A DNA stretch of 64,000 bases. Origin: Oceanicola sp. 502str15 (GTDB lineage Bacteria; Pseudomonadota; Alphaproteobacteria; Rhodobacterales; Rhodobacteraceae). The stretch covers positions 248,001 through 312,000 of the forward strand of contig NZ_WYDQ01000001.1 of assembly GCF_024105635.1 (NCBI RefSeq). The letters are read 5' to 3'. This document shows, piece by piece, positions 27,006 to 36,966 of this stretch. The position numbers and the translations under genes were made by a program. The notes under the pieces are model-generated. The model was not told the origin of the DNA. It made no database searches and saw only the letters and a list, made by a program, of their open reading frames with translations. Positions within the stretch are counted from its first letter, which is position 1, and each line of letters opens with the position of its first letter.

Positions 27006-28784
27006 TTGACCGGCGACCAGATTACGCTTTTCGTCCTCTTCGGCATGGTCTTTTGCCTGCTGCTCTGGGGGCGCTTTCGCTATGACCTTGTTGCCTTCGC
27101 GGCCCTGATGGCCGCGGTGGTGCTGGGGGTGGTGCCGGCGGACGAGGCCTTTGCGGGCTTCGGCCATCCGGCGACTCTGGTGGTGGCGCTGGTGCTGGTG
27201 GTCTCGGCGGGCCTCGTGAACTCGGGCGCCGTTCTGCTGATCACCCGCACGCTGGTCAGCTCGGCCCGCGGGCTTGGCGGGCATATCGCGCTGATGGGCG
27301 GGGTGGGCGGTGTGCTCAGCGCCTTCATGAACAACGTGGCGGCGCTGGCGCTGCTGATGCCGGTCGACATCCAGACCGCGCGCAAGGCGGGGCGGGCGCC
27401 CGGGCTGAGCCTGATGCCGCTGAGCTTTGCCACCATCCTCGGCGGCATGGCCACGCTGATCGGTACGCCGCCCAACATCATCATCGCCGCCGTGCGCGGC
27501 GACACGCTGGGCGAGCCGTTTCGCATGTTCGACTTTGCCCCGGTGGGCGGGCTGACCGCGCTTGTCGGACTTGCCTTCGTGGCGCTTGTCGGCTGGCGGC
27601 TGATCCCCTCGACCGGCGAGGCGGCGGGCGCGGTGAAGCCGGGGGAGATGAAGAACTACATTGCCGAGCTGACGGTGCCCGAGGGCAGCAAGCTCATCGG
27701 CAAGCGTGTGCGCGAGATCGAGGAGCTGGCCGACAAGGCGGATGCGGGCGTGCTGGGGCTGGTGCGAGGCGGCAAGCGGCTTTACGGGGCGCAGCGGCTG
27801 ACCAAGATCGAGGCGGAGGATGCGCTGGTGCTGGAGGCGGTGCCGGATGCGCTGGACGAGTTTCGCGCCAGCCACGGCCTTGTCTTCTCCGACGAAAAGC
27901 GGCGCGAGCTGCTGGCCGAGGGCGGCGAGGGGCTGGGGCTGATCGAGGTGGTGGTGCCCGAGGATTCGCGGATCGCCGGGCGCTCGGCGCAGGGGATCGG
28001 CCTGAGCTGGCGGCAGCGCACGATCCTGATGGGCATCTCGCGGCAGGGCCGCAAGATCACCAGCCAGGTGCGCAAGGAAGAGGTGAAGCCGGGCGATATT
28101 CTGCTGCTTCTGGCGCCCAACGACCGGGCCGCGGAAGTGACCGCGTGGATCGGCGCGTTGCCGCTGGCCGACCGGGGGCTGGCAGTGACGCAGGACAGCA
28201 AGACATGGCTGGCCATCGGCCTGTTTGCCGCCGCCGTGGCTGCCGCCTCCTTCGGGCTGATCTACCTGCCGGTTGCTCTCGGGCTGGTGGTGGTGGGCTA
28301 CGTGCTGACTAAGATCCTCACGCTGAACGAGCTTTACGACCACATCGAATGGCCGGTTGTCGTGCTGCTGGGCTCGATGATTCCCCTGGGGGCGGCTTTG
28401 GACTCCTCGGGCGGCACGGAGCTGATTGCGGGGGCGCTGGTGGATGTGACGGCGGGCCTGCCGGCCTGGGCCATTCTGACGGTGCTGATGGTGGTGACGA
28501 TGACGCTGTCGGACGTGTTGAACAACACCGCCACGGCGATTGTGGCCGCGCCGATCGGGATACAGATGGCCAATTCGCTCGACGTGTCGCCCGACCCCTT
28601 CCTGATGGCCGTGGCGGTTGCGGCCTCTTCGGCCTTTCTCACGCCGATCGGGCACAAGAACAACACGCTGATCCTTGGCCCCGGGGGCTACTCCTTCGGG
28701 GATTACTGGCGGATGGGGCTGCCGCTGGAGATTCTGGTGGTGGCGGTGTCGATACCGCTGATCCTGATTTTCTGGCCGCTCTAG
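27006..28784 (+). CDS. SLC13-type permease with two TrkA-C domains
   Basis: A 592-residue inner-membrane transporter of the DASS/ArsB-like superfamily. The first half has helices with NSGAVLLI, MNNVAALALLMPV and GTPPNIIIA; the second half repeats with LNNTATAIVAAPIG and GHKNNTLILGPG. Between them (about residues 210-380) lie two RCK-C (TrkA-C) domains, cytoplasmic ligand-sensing modules. The substrate is an anion, probably a dicarboxylate or sulfate, but is not readable. No ATG fits; TTG 27006 after AGGGAG is the best start. Confidence 0.88.
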   Translation: MTGDQITLFVLFGMVFCLLLWGRFRYDLVAFAALMAAVVLGVVPADEAFAGFGHPATLVVALVLVVSAGLVNSGAVLLITRTLVSSARGLGGHIALMGGVGGVLSAFMNNVAALALLMPVDIQTARKAGRAPGLSLMPLSFATILGGMATLIGTPPNIIIAAVRGDTLGEPFRMFDFAPVGGLTALVGLAFVALVGWRLIPSTGEAAGAVKPGEMKNYIAELTVPEGSKLIGKRVREIEELADKADAGVLGLVRGGKRLYGAQRLTKIEAEDALVLEAVPDALDEFRASHGLVFSDEKRRELLAEGGEGLGLIEVVVPEDSRIAGRSAQGIGLSWRQRTILMGISRQGRKITSQVRKEEVKPGDILLLLAPNDRAAEVTAWIGALPLADRGLAVTQDSKTWLAIGLFAAAVAAASFGLIYLPVALGLVVVGYVLTKILTLNELYDHIEWPVVVLLGSMIPLGAALDSSGGTELIAGALVDVTAGLPAWAILTVLMVVTMTLSDVLNNTATAIVAAPIGIQMANSLDVSPDPFLMAVAVAASSAFLTPIGHKNNTLILGPGGYSFGDYWRMGLPLEILVVAVSIPLILIFWPL

Positions 28785-28796
28785 CCCTGCTGGGCT

Positions 28797-29684
28797 TCAC
28801 CCCTCCTGCGGGGGCGGGACGAGGTGGCGGGCGGCGGCGCGTTTGACCGAGGCTGTCAGGTCGGAGAGCGCGGGGGCGGCGAGGCGGGAGGTGAGCCAGA
28901 ACAGGGGGCGATCAATCGTCAGGCCGGGTTTCGGCTCGGTGAGCGACCCGTTGGCGAGGTGGGGCGCGGCGAGGGGGGCCGGGTTCATGCCCCAGCCGAG
29001 GCCGGCGCGGGCGGCGTCGATGAAGGCGGTTGTGGCGGGCAGGATGTGCAGCGGCGGGGCGGGCGTGGTGCCTGTGGCGGCCTCCATCCACTGAATTTGC
29101 AGGCGATCCTTGATGGAGAAGGTGAGGCAGGGGGCGCGGGCCAGCGCCTCTGCCGTGACGCCCCGGGGAAAGTGGCGGTCTGCGAAGCCGGGGGCGCAGG
29201 TGGCGTGGTAGCGCAGGGCGCCGAGGGGGAGCACGTCGCAGCCCTGCACCGGGCCGGGCTGGGCCGATATGGCGGCCAGAACCTCGCCGCGGCGGAGCCA
29301 GTCGGCGGAGTGATCCTCGTCATCCACCACCAGATCGAAGCTGATGCCCTCGACCCCGGCCATGGCCTCGATGAACCATGTGGCGAGGCTGTCGGCGTTG
29401 ATCGCGAGGCGCAGGGTGGCGGGGGCGGCGGGCTGGCCGAGGTCGGCGGCGAGGGCGCGGGCCAGAAGCCCCATCTCCTCGGCATGGCGGTAGAGGCGCG
29501 CGCCGGTGCGGGTGGGTTCGCAAGGCGTGGTGCGGCGGATCAGGGGGGTGCCCATCTGCTCTTCGAGCTTGCGGATGCGCTGGGAAATCGCAGGCGGGGT
29601 GACACCGAGCGCGGCGGCGGCCGCCTCGAAGCTGCCGGTGCGCAACACGGCGTGGAGGGCGAGCAGGGCGGGGTCTGTGAACAT
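28797..29684 (-). CDS. LysR-family regulator, ArgP-like
   Basis: A 295-residue regulator. Residues 1-60 form the winged helix-turn-helix (LLALHAVLRTGSFEAAAAALGVTPPAISQRIRKLEEQ), and the rest is a periplasmic-binding-like effector domain. AISQRIRKLE and the divergent LysE/ArgO exporter point to ArgP/LysG, which senses lysine or arginine and switches on export. ATG 29684 is chosen over an upstream TTG. A perfect 7-bp inverted repeat overlaps the start codon, suggesting self-repression. Confidence 0.9.
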   Translation of the reverse strand: MFTDPALLALHAVLRTGSFEAAAAALGVTPPAISQRIRKLEEQMGTPLIRRTTPCEPTRTGARLYRHAEEMGLLARALAADLGQPAAPATLRLAINADSLATWFIEAMAGVEGISFDLVVDDEDHSADWLRRGEVLAAISAQPGPVQGCDVLPLGALRYHATCAPGFADRHFPRGVTAEALARAPCLTFSIKDRLQIQWMEAATGTTPAPPLHILPATTAFIDAARAGLGWGMNPAPLAAPHLANGSLTEPKPGLTIDRPLFWLTSRLAAPALSDLTASVKRAAARHLVPPPQEG

Positions 29685-29697
29685 AAGCAATGCTTAT
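29683..29697. promoter_or_regulatory. Inverted repeat at the argP-like start, probable operator
   Basis: ATAAGCA (29683-29689) and TGCTTAT (29691-29697) are perfectly complementary around one base. It covers the start codon of the LysR gene and lies 72 bases before the exporter ATG, a natural place for a LysR-type site controlling both genes. Confidence 0.6.
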
Positions 29698-29768
29698 CTC
29701 AGAACAGAAGGTTTCACTAGGCTTATCCGGCGCGGGCGGATAGCCCGGCGAGGCAAGGAAGGAAACGG

Positions 29769-30383
29769 ATGATGTTCGATGCGGCCCTCGCGGGGTTTTC
29801 ACTGGGTTTGAGCCTGATCGTGGCAATCGGCGCGCAGAACGCCTTTGTGCTGCGGCAGGGGCTGCGGCGGGCCTTCGTGCTGGAGGTGGCGCTGGCCTGC
29901 GCGATTTCGGACGCGCTGCTGATTGCGGCGGGGGTGGCGGGGTTTGCCACGCTGGCCGATGTCATGCCCCGGCTGCTGCCGATCTTCCGCTGGGGCGGCG
30001 CGGCCTTTCTGATCGTGTACGGGGCGCGCAGCTTCTGGGCCGCGTGGAAGGGGGGCGAGGCGCTGGAGGCGAAGGGCAACGGCGGCGGAGGCAGTGGCTC
30101 GCGGATGGCGGTGCTGGCGACCTGTCTGGCGCTGACCTGGCTGAACCCGCACGTTTACCTCGACACGGTGGCGCTGGTCGGCTCGATCTCGACCCGCTAC
30201 GCGCCACAGGAACTGGCCTTCGGCATCGGGGCGGTGATCGCCTCCTTCACCTTCTTCTTCGCGCTGGCCTATGGCGCAAGGCTGCTGGCCCCGCTCTTTG
30301 CCCGGCCCGGTGCCTGGCGGGTGCTGGACGTGGTGATCGGCGTGGTGATGTGGGCGATTGCGGCGGGGCTGATCCTGGGGTGA
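29769..30383 (+). CDS. argO: LysE/ArgO-type amino-acid exporter
   Basis: A 204-residue inner-membrane exporter with about six helices. GFSLGLSLIVAIGAQNAFVLRQG is the family N-terminus, and TWLNPHVYLDTVALVGS in the middle is the LysE/ArgO signature. It exports lysine, arginine or toxic analogues. AAGGAAGGAAA precedes two consecutive ATGs (29769, 29772). The divergent ArgP-like regulator and the palindrome between them make arginine or lysine control likely. Confidence 0.92.
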   Translation: MMFDAALAGFSLGLSLIVAIGAQNAFVLRQGLRRAFVLEVALACAISDALLIAAGVAGFATLADVMPRLLPIFRWGGAAFLIVYGARSFWAAWKGGEALEAKGNGGGGSGSRMAVLATCLALTWLNPHVYLDTVALVGSISTRYAPQELAFGIGAVIASFTFFFALAYGARLLAPLFARPGAWRVLDVVIGVVMWAIAAGLILG

Positions 30384-30449
30384 GCCGCGACGGGAGGGAC
30401 GGGGTGAAGGCTGGTTGACCTTTATCCATGCCTCGCGCACATAGTTCAC

Positions 30450-31370
30450 ATGTCAACCGATATGTCCTCATCTCAGGCCCCGAGCCGTCCGGTTGCGGGT
30501 GTGCTCTGGATGGTTGTGACCGGCGTTCTGTTCGTTGCCGTGACCGCCTCGGTCAAGCTCACCGGCGGGCGGGTGCCTGCGCCGCAGGCGGCGTTTCTGC
30601 GCTATGCGCTGGGGCTGGTCTTCATCCTTCCGATGATCCCGGCGATCCGGGCCGACCATCTTGGCCTGCGCGAGCTGAAGATCTTTGCGATGCGCGGGGC
30701 GGGGCACACGGTTGGGGTGATGCTGTGGTTTTACGGGATGAGCACGATCACCATCGCGGAGGTGACGGCGCTCAACTACATGTCGCCGATCTACGTGACG
30801 CTGGGGGCGGTGGTGTTCCTCGGCGAGAAGATGGCGCTGCGGCGGATCCTTGCGGTGGCGGTGGCCATGGTGGGGGCGATCATCATTCTGCGGCCGGGGT
30901 TCCGGGAGCTTGAGCCGGGGCATTGGGCGATGGTGGGCGCGGCGCTGTGCCTTGCGGGCAGCTACATCGTGGCCAAGCAGCTTTCGGGCCGGGTGAGCGC
31001 GGCGACGCTGGTGGCGATGCTGTCGGTGACGGTGGCGATCGGGCTGGCGCCCTTTGCCTGGGCGGTCTGGGTGCCGGTGAGCTGGAATGACCTTGCGATC
31101 CTGTTCCTCACCGCAGCCTTTGCGACCTGCGCGCATTACAGCATGGGCGTGGCCTTCAAATGCGCCCCGGTGACGGTGACGCAGCCGGTGACGTTCCTGC
31201 AGCTGATCTGGGCGGTGGCGCTGGGTTACTTCATGTTCGACGAGGGGCTGGACAGCTGGGTGATCCTCGGCGGTCTGGTGATCATCGCCGCGATCAGCTT
31301 CATCACATGGCGCGAGGCGGTGGTCAGCCGCCGGAAGGTGACGCCGGTTTCGGGGGAAACCAAGTTCTAG
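30450..31370 (+). CDS. DMT-superfamily transporter (two EamA domains)
   Basis: A 306-residue inner-membrane protein with ten hydrophobic segments arranged as two repeats of five (about residues 17-145 and 155-290), the EamA drug/metabolite transporter plan. TALNYMSPIYVTLGAVVFLGEKM and the PVTFLQLIWAVALGYFMFDEG repeat ends are typical. It follows the exporter gene by 66 bases in the same direction but is probably independent. The substrate is unknown. Confidence 0.9.
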   Translation: MSTDMSSSQAPSRPVAGVLWMVVTGVLFVAVTASVKLTGGRVPAPQAAFLRYALGLVFILPMIPAIRADHLGLRELKIFAMRGAGHTVGVMLWFYGMSTITIAEVTALNYMSPIYVTLGAVVFLGEKMALRRILAVAVAMVGAIIILRPGFRELEPGHWAMVGAALCLAGSYIVAKQLSGRVSAATLVAMLSVTVAIGLAPFAWAVWVPVSWNDLAILFLTAAFATCAHYSMGVAFKCAPVTVTQPVTFLQLIWAVALGYFMFDEGLDSWVILGGLVIIAAISFITWREAVVSRRKVTPVSGETKF

Positions 31371-31385
31371 CGCAGGCGGGGCGGG

Positions 31386-32066
<681 letters not shown>

Positions 32067-32080
32067 TCGGGCGGGTCTTT

Positions 32081-32539
32081 TCAGTTGGTCTTACGGGGGG
32101 AGGCGAAGGGCAGGGGCATGATCGGCACGCCGTCTTCCAGCAGGGCCTTTGCTTCGGCCAGCTTGGCCTCGCCATGGACCGAGCGGTGGGGCTCGTCACC
32201 CTCGTGGATGGCGCGGGCGACCCGGGCGAACTCGCCGCCGACATATTCGCTCTCGCGCTCGACCTTGCTGCGAAGCTCGGCCAGCGCCTTTTCCTGCGGG
32301 GTGGAGGGGGTGGCCAGCGGGCGTGACTTGCCCTCGGGGGCGATGCGCGCCTCGGGACCGGCGCTGGTGGTTGCGCCCGTGCCGATGCGCGGGGCCATCA
32401 CCGACTTTTCGACCTTCGCAACGCCGCAGACGGCGCAGGACAGGTGACCGGCGCGGGCGAGCGCGTCGTAGGCATCGGCGTCGGCAAACCAGCTTTCAAA
32501 GCGGTGTCCATCGCGGCATCGCAGGCTGTACTTTATCAT
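32081..32539 (-). CDS. DUF1178 family protein
   Basis: A 152-residue protein. MIKYSLRCRDGHRFESWFADADAYDAL followed by LSCAVCGVAKVEKSVMAP is the DUF1178 N-terminus, in which Cys8 and the C-x2-C near 35 look like a zinc-ribbon-type metal site. The C-terminal half is helical with RSKVERESEYVGGEFARVARAIHEGD, also typical. No function is established. It lies head-to-tail between the Nudix and SDR genes on the minus strand. Confidence 0.9.
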   Translation of the reverse strand: MIKYSLRCRDGHRFESWFADADAYDALARAGHLSCAVCGVAKVEKSVMAPRIGTGATTSAGPEARIAPEGKSRPLATPSTPQEKALAELRSKVERESEYVGGEFARVARAIHEGDEPHRSVHGEAKLAEAKALLEDGVPIMPLPFASPRKTN

Positions 32540-32592
32540 TCGGGACTATCTAGCCCTGCAGGGGTGAAGTTTCAATTACCCGGCCTGCCCAT

Positions 32593-33102
32593 CTAGCCGC
32601 CCGCGCCGTCGTCACCGGCGGGGTGCGGGGCGGGCAGGTGCTCGTGGGTGAAGGCGGCGAGGATGGCGCGCAGCTCGGGTTCGGCCACCTTTTGCGCGGC
32701 CTTCTCCAGCGAGAACCACTTGCGCTTGCGTTGCTTGCGCTCGGGGTAGTTGGCGTGGAGCTTCTTGACCGCGAGGGGGAAGACCGCGACGAGGCAGGGC
32801 AGGCCTTTGCGGGGGCCGGACACCTTGGCGTAGCTGTAGACCCCGAGGCAGCGCGGCAGGGCGGAGCCGGTGGCCCCGGCCTCTTCCCAGGCCTCGCGGG
32901 CGGCGGCCTGTGCGCCGGAGCGGCCATCCATCGGCCAGCCCTTGGGGATGATCCAGCGTTTGCGGGTGCGTGAGGTGATGAGCAGCACCTCGGTCTTGCC
33001 CTCGACCACCCGGTAGCAGAGCGCCCCGAACTGCGTGCGCAGCCCACGTTTGGAGCGCCCGGCAAGCCGGACGGGGACGTGGATGGGTTTCAGTTGGCTC
33101 AT
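32593..33102 (-). CDS. Nudix hydrolase, diphosphoinositol-phosphatase-like
   Basis: A 169-residue hydrolase of nucleoside-diphosphate-type bonds. The Nudix helix is AAAREAWEEAGATG (about 67-80), with RExxEE metal ligands intact, while the position of the first conserved Glu of the box is Arg. PKGWPMDG before it is typical of the DIPP-like subgroup acting on diadenosine or inositol polyphosphates. ATG 33102 starts the conserved region; a frame extending to 33186 is not needed. Confidence 0.87.
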   Translation of the reverse strand: MSQLKPIHVPVRLAGRSKRGLRTQFGALCYRVVEGKTEVLLITSRTRKRWIIPKGWPMDGRSGAQAAAREAWEEAGATGSALPRCLGVYSYAKVSGPRKGLPCLVAVFPLAVKKLHANYPERKQRKRKWFSLEKAAQKVAEPELRAILAAFTHEHLPAPHPAGDDGAGG

Positions 33103-33225
33103 GCGCCGAGTCACTCTTTGCTCACTTGCTGGATCGTAACATGTGAGGATGATCCGCCTAGCTGTGCAACCAGCATTTTCACGCAAGCGTCACGGATTGG
33201 TCGCATTGGGGCGGGTCGGAGCGGG

Positions 33226-34488
33226 TCAGCCGCGGGGGAGGTTGGCGGTGCTGGCGATGCGTTGCAGCAGCGGCGCGAGGTCGGGCTGGCGGGCCTTTGC
33301 GAGGGCCGAGGCGGCGGCGGCCATGCGGGCCTGTTCTGCCGGGTCGAGCCGGGTGAGGGCGGCGGCGAGGGCGGTGGCATCGGCCACGGGGAGGGCGGCG
33401 CCGGCGGCATCGAGTGCTGCAAAGGCTTCGGCCTGGTTGAAGCAGGAGGGGCCGTGGAGCAGGGCGCAGCCGAAGTGGACCGGCTCCCATGGAGTATGGC
33501 CGCCTTTTTCGACCAGCGAGCCGCCGGTGAAGCAGAGGCCGGAGAGCGCATACCAGAGGCCCATTTCTCCCATGGTATCGGCGAGATAGACCGCCGCGTC
33601 GCCCGGTTCATCGCCGGCCGAGCGGGTGGCGAAGGGCAGGCTCGCGCGGGCGATGAGGGCGGCCACCTCGGCCCCGCGCCGGGCGTGGCGGGGGGCGAGG
33701 ATGAGGCGCAGGCCGGGGCGGGTTGCGCGGGCCTGCGAGAAGGCGGCGAGCACCTGCTCCTCCTCGCCCGGGTGGGTGGAGGCGGCGAGCAGGGTGTCGG
33801 GGCGGGAGAGCTGCGCGGCGAGGGGGGCGAGGGCCTCGGGGTCGACGGGCGGCGGCGGCGTGGTTGTCTTGAGGGCGAGGGGCGCGGCGCGGGCGAGGCT
33901 GGGCAGGCCAAGCGCGATGAACCGATCGGCGGAGGCGCTGTCCTGCGCGGAGAGCAGGGTGATGGCGGAGAGCACGTCGCGGGCCAGCCCGGGCAGCAGC
34001 GCCCAGCGTTTGGCGGAGCGGGCTGAGAGCCGGGCGGAGGTGACGATGACCGGGATCTGCGCGGCGCGGGCGAGCGAGAGGCGGTTGGGCCAGAGCTCGT
34101 TTTCGATGACGATGAGCGCCGCCGGGCGATGCGCGGCGAGGAAGCGGTGCAGCACGGCGCGCAGGTCGACCGGCGCGAGGCGGGCGGTGGTGCGCGGCAG
34201 GTCCCAGGCGCTGGCCATGTCGCGCCCGGTGGTGGTGTTGGCGGTGATGGTGAGGTGCAGGCCGGGGTGGTCGGCAAGCAGGCCGTCGATCAGCCCGCGG
34301 GCGGCGGCCAGCTCGCCGTTGGAAGCGCCGTGGAGCCAGAGCCGGGGCCCGGGCAGGGGCGGCTCGTCGGTGGTGGCGAGGCGCTGGCGCAGGTCTTCCG
34401 CCGTTTCGGCACGGCGCAGCAGACGCAGGGCGAAGAGCACGGCGAGCAGCGGGGCGGCGAGGCTGAGGAGGAGGCGGTAGAGCGGCAA
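33226..34488 (-). CDS. waaA: 3-deoxy-D-manno-octulosonic acid transferase
   Basis: A 420-residue GT-B glycosyltransferase that adds Kdo to lipid A at the inner membrane. The N-terminal anchor YRLLLSLAAPLLAVLFALRLL is followed by WLHGASNGELAAARGL (general base Glu about residue 59), ENELWPNRL, APRHARRGAEV and GGSLVEKGGHTPWEPVHFG in the CMP-Kdo domain. The only start matching the anchor is TTG 34488, with a weak ribosome-binding site. It is the last gene of the minus-strand run from zur. Confidence 0.92.
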   Translation of the reverse strand: MPLYRLLLSLAAPLLAVLFALRLLRRAETAEDLRQRLATTDEPPLPGPRLWLHGASNGELAAARGLIDGLLADHPGLHLTITANTTTGRDMASAWDLPRTTARLAPVDLRAVLHRFLAAHRPAALIVIENELWPNRLSLARAAQIPVIVTSARLSARSAKRWALLPGLARDVLSAITLLSAQDSASADRFIALGLPSLARAAPLALKTTTPPPPVDPEALAPLAAQLSRPDTLLAASTHPGEEEQVLAAFSQARATRPGLRLILAPRHARRGAEVAALIARASLPFATRSAGDEPGDAAVYLADTMGEMGLWYALSGLCFTGGSLVEKGGHTPWEPVHFGCALLHGPSCFNQAEAFAALDAAGAALPVADATALAAALTRLDPAEQARMAAAASALAKARQPDLAPLLQRIASTANLPRG

Positions 34489-34568
34489 GGCGGGTCCGGG
34501 TGGCCTGAAGGGGTGGCGGAGCGATACCCCGGCGGGGGGCGGGGTGGCAAGCGCGGGGCGCGGCGGGG

Positions 34569-35678
34569 TCAGAGGCGGGTGAAGAGCGCCGCCGTGCCGA
34601 GGCCGCCCGCAGCGGCGATGGCGGCGAGACCGGTGGTTGGGCCTTCGCCGGAAATGCCGGACGCGGTGAGCGCGTGGAAGAGGCGGCAGGCGAGCACGGC
34701 CCCGGAGGCGCCGATCGGGTGGCCCCGGGCCAGCGCCCCGCCCTGGGGGTTGGTGCGCGTGGCAGGCAGGCCGGTGGCCTCCAGCGTGGCGAGGGCCTGC
34801 GCGGCGAAGGCTTCCATCAGTTCGACCTGGCCCAGCATGTCGGGCGCGAGGCTGGCCTTGGCGAGCACGGCGCGGATGGCGGCGACCGGAGCAAGGCCGG
34901 GTTGGGCCGGGTCGCCGCCGAGCATGGCGGAGGGGCCGATGGCGAGCGCGGGGCGGCCAAGGGCACGGGCGTGGTCTTCGGTGGTGACGAGAAGGAGCGC
35001 GGCGGCATCGGCCTCGGGCGCGGTATTGGCGGCGGTGACATCGCCCGCGAGGGGCTTGGCGCGGGCGAGCAGCGCGGGCGAGAGGGCGCGGGCGTAGGGG
35101 TCGGCGGCGAGGCCCTCGAGCGGGGCGATCTCGGGGAGCGGCGGCGCGGCGAGGGCGCGGGCGTGGGAGGCGGCGGTATAGGCATCCTGCGCGGCACGGG
35201 GCTGGCCGAGGGCGTTGGCGGCCTCGTGCATCTCGGGGTCACGGGCGGGATCGGGGGAAAAGCGGGGGCGCAGGTAGGGTTTGGGCGCGCCGCCGTCGGG
35301 GTCGGTCGCGAGGCGGAGGGGGCGGCGCGAGAAACTTTCGGCCCCGCCCGCGAGGATGGTGGTGGCGCGCCCGGTCTCGACGAGGGCGGCGGCGAGGAGG
35401 AGGGCATCGAGGCCGCCAGTGCACTGCCGGTCGATGGTGAGGCCGCCGACGCGCTCGGGCAGGCCTGCGGCAAGGGCGGCGAGGCGGGCGGGGTTACCGC
35501 CGGCGCCGAGGGCATTGGCGAGGATCAGCTCGTCGACGGCGTCGGCGGGCAGGGCGGCATCGGCGAGGCAGGCGCGGGCGGCGTGTGCGGCCAGCTCGGG
35601 CGCGTCGATGCGGGCGAGGGCGCCGCCGCGGGGTGCGACCGGGGTGCGGCGGGCAGCGATGAGGACGGCGCGGGGCAT
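34569..35678 (-). CDS. Thiolase-family protein lacking the C-terminal catalytic cysteine
   Basis: A 369-residue thiolase fold. The nucleophile C86 is in DRQCTGGLDAL, and the His of GGALARGHPIGASGA near residue 323 is present. At the C-terminus the usual CxGGGxG is AAAGGLG, so the second, proton-shuttling Cys is Ala. The enzyme could still form acyl-enzyme but would be poor at Claisen condensation or thiolysis. It follows the AMP-ligase gene by 115 bases on the same strand, suggesting a joint acyl-CoA pathway. Confidence 0.85.
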   Translation of the reverse strand: MPRAVLIAARRTPVAPRGGALARIDAPELAAHAARACLADAALPADAVDELILANALGAGGNPARLAALAAGLPERVGGLTIDRQCTGGLDALLLAAALVETGRATTILAGGAESFSRRPLRLATDPDGGAPKPYLRPRFSPDPARDPEMHEAANALGQPRAAQDAYTAASHARALAAPPLPEIAPLEGLAADPYARALSPALLARAKPLAGDVTAANTAPEADAAALLLVTTEDHARALGRPALAIGPSAMLGGDPAQPGLAPVAAIRAVLAKASLAPDMLGQVELMEAFAAQALATLEATGLPATRTNPQGGALARGHPIGASGAVLACRLFHALTASGISGEGPTTGLAAIAAAGGLGTAALFTRL

Positions 35679-35793
35679 CAGGGGGCGGGCTCGTCGCTGC
35701 GGTTGCGGGCCGGAGGCCCGGGGAGAGGGCGGCGGGCCGTGCGGGTAGAGCGCCGGGGTGCCCCGGCGGCCCGGCGGGCGGCGGTGGGTGGCA

Positions 35794-36966
35794 TCAGGGC
35801 GCGGGCTCGCCGCCGGGCGTCTCGGCCAGCATCGAGGCGAGGGCGGTGAGGTTGGTCTTGCCCGAGGGGCTGCGGGGCCAGGCCTCGGGCGGGATGCGGG
35901 TGATCGGGCGCGGGCGGGCCAGCGGCGGCAGGGCGTAGAGCGGCAAGGTCTCGGGCGCGGCGGGGCCGGTGTAGGCGGCGATGAGGCGGGTGCCGCGCCG
36001 CGGGTCGGGCATGGGGAGCACGGCGGCCTCGGTGACGCCGGGCATGGCGAGAAGGGCGGCTTCGACTTCTTCTATCTGCACGGTCTGCTCGGCGATGCGC
36101 ACCGCGCGGTCGGCCCGGCCCGCAAGGTGGAGCAGGCCGCCCGACATGCGGCCGCGCTCGCCCACGGTGGTGAAGCCGCGATCGTCGCGGCGGGGGTCGG
36201 GGGTGTCGGCATAGCCCTGGAAAAGGTAGGGCGAGCGCACCCAGACCTCGCCTGTGCCGCTTTCATCGAAATTGCGAATCTCGATCTCGACCCCGTTGCA
36301 GGGGCGGTCATCGAAGGAGATGAAGCTGGTTTCGGCGGAACCGTAGAAGCCGTGGATCTCGGCGTTGGGAAAGAGCGCGCGGGCGTGGTCGCGGGTGGCG
36401 GCATCGAAGGCCCCGCCGCCAATGAGCAGACGGGTGACGGAGGGGGCCGGATCGCCGGAGAGCAGGCGGAGCTGCGAGGGGGTGGCCCAGATCATGGTGA
36501 TGCTGCGAAGCGCGAAGGCCTCGGTCTGCCGGTCGGGGCGCATGCCGTGCAGCAGGTGGGCCTCGGCGCCGACGTGAAGCGCCTCGAAGGCACCGTAGAG
36601 GGCGAGCGAGTGCACGAGGCTGCCGAGCGTGGCGATGCGGGTTTCGGGGCCGAGCGACCATGCGGCGCGGTTGGACTCGAAGCTCGCGATCCAGCTCGCC
36701 TGTGTGCGGCGGATGGCGCGGGGCGTGCCGGTGGTGCCGCCGGTGAGGGTTTCGAAGCTGGGCTCCCTCTGGGCCGGCCCGAGGTGCAGATCGGGCGGGG
36801 AGAGGCGGAAGGTGGCGGAGGGGGCCGCGGCGAGGGCGGCGCGGATCAGGTCGGTTTCGGAGCGTTTGCCGGGGGCCGGGAGCGGGGCGGGCGGAGACAG
36901 CGGAACCGGGGCGCTGGCGAGGCCGAAGAGGCGGGCTTCGGGGGCGGGGGTGAAATGCGCTGTCAT
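35794..36966 (-). CDS. Short AMP-forming acyl ligase (class I adenylating enzyme)
   Basis: A 390-residue adenylate-forming enzyme, shorter than the usual 500-550 because little precedes the ATP loop. TGGTTGTPRAIRRT (about 76-89) is the P-loop, YGSAETSF the A5 motif, GERGRMSGGLLHLAGRAD the hinge region and PRSPSGKTNL (Lys near 374) the acyl-transfer lysine. It should activate a carboxylic acid as AMP ester, probably forming a CoA thioester. ATG 36966 overlaps the znuB stop by ATGA, tying it to the zinc operon. Confidence 0.86.
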   Translation of the reverse strand: MTAHFTPAPEARLFGLASAPVPLSPPAPLPAPGKRSETDLIRAALAAAPSATFRLSPPDLHLGPAQREPSFETLTGGTTGTPRAIRRTQASWIASFESNRAAWSLGPETRIATLGSLVHSLALYGAFEALHVGAEAHLLHGMRPDRQTEAFALRSITMIWATPSQLRLLSGDPAPSVTRLLIGGGAFDAATRDHARALFPNAEIHGFYGSAETSFISFDDRPCNGVEIEIRNFDESGTGEVWVRSPYLFQGYADTPDPRRDDRGFTTVGERGRMSGGLLHLAGRADRAVRIAEQTVQIEEVEAALLAMPGVTEAAVLPMPDPRRGTRLIAAYTGPAAPETLPLYALPPLARPRPITRIPPEAWPRSPSGKTNLTALASMLAETPGGEPAP

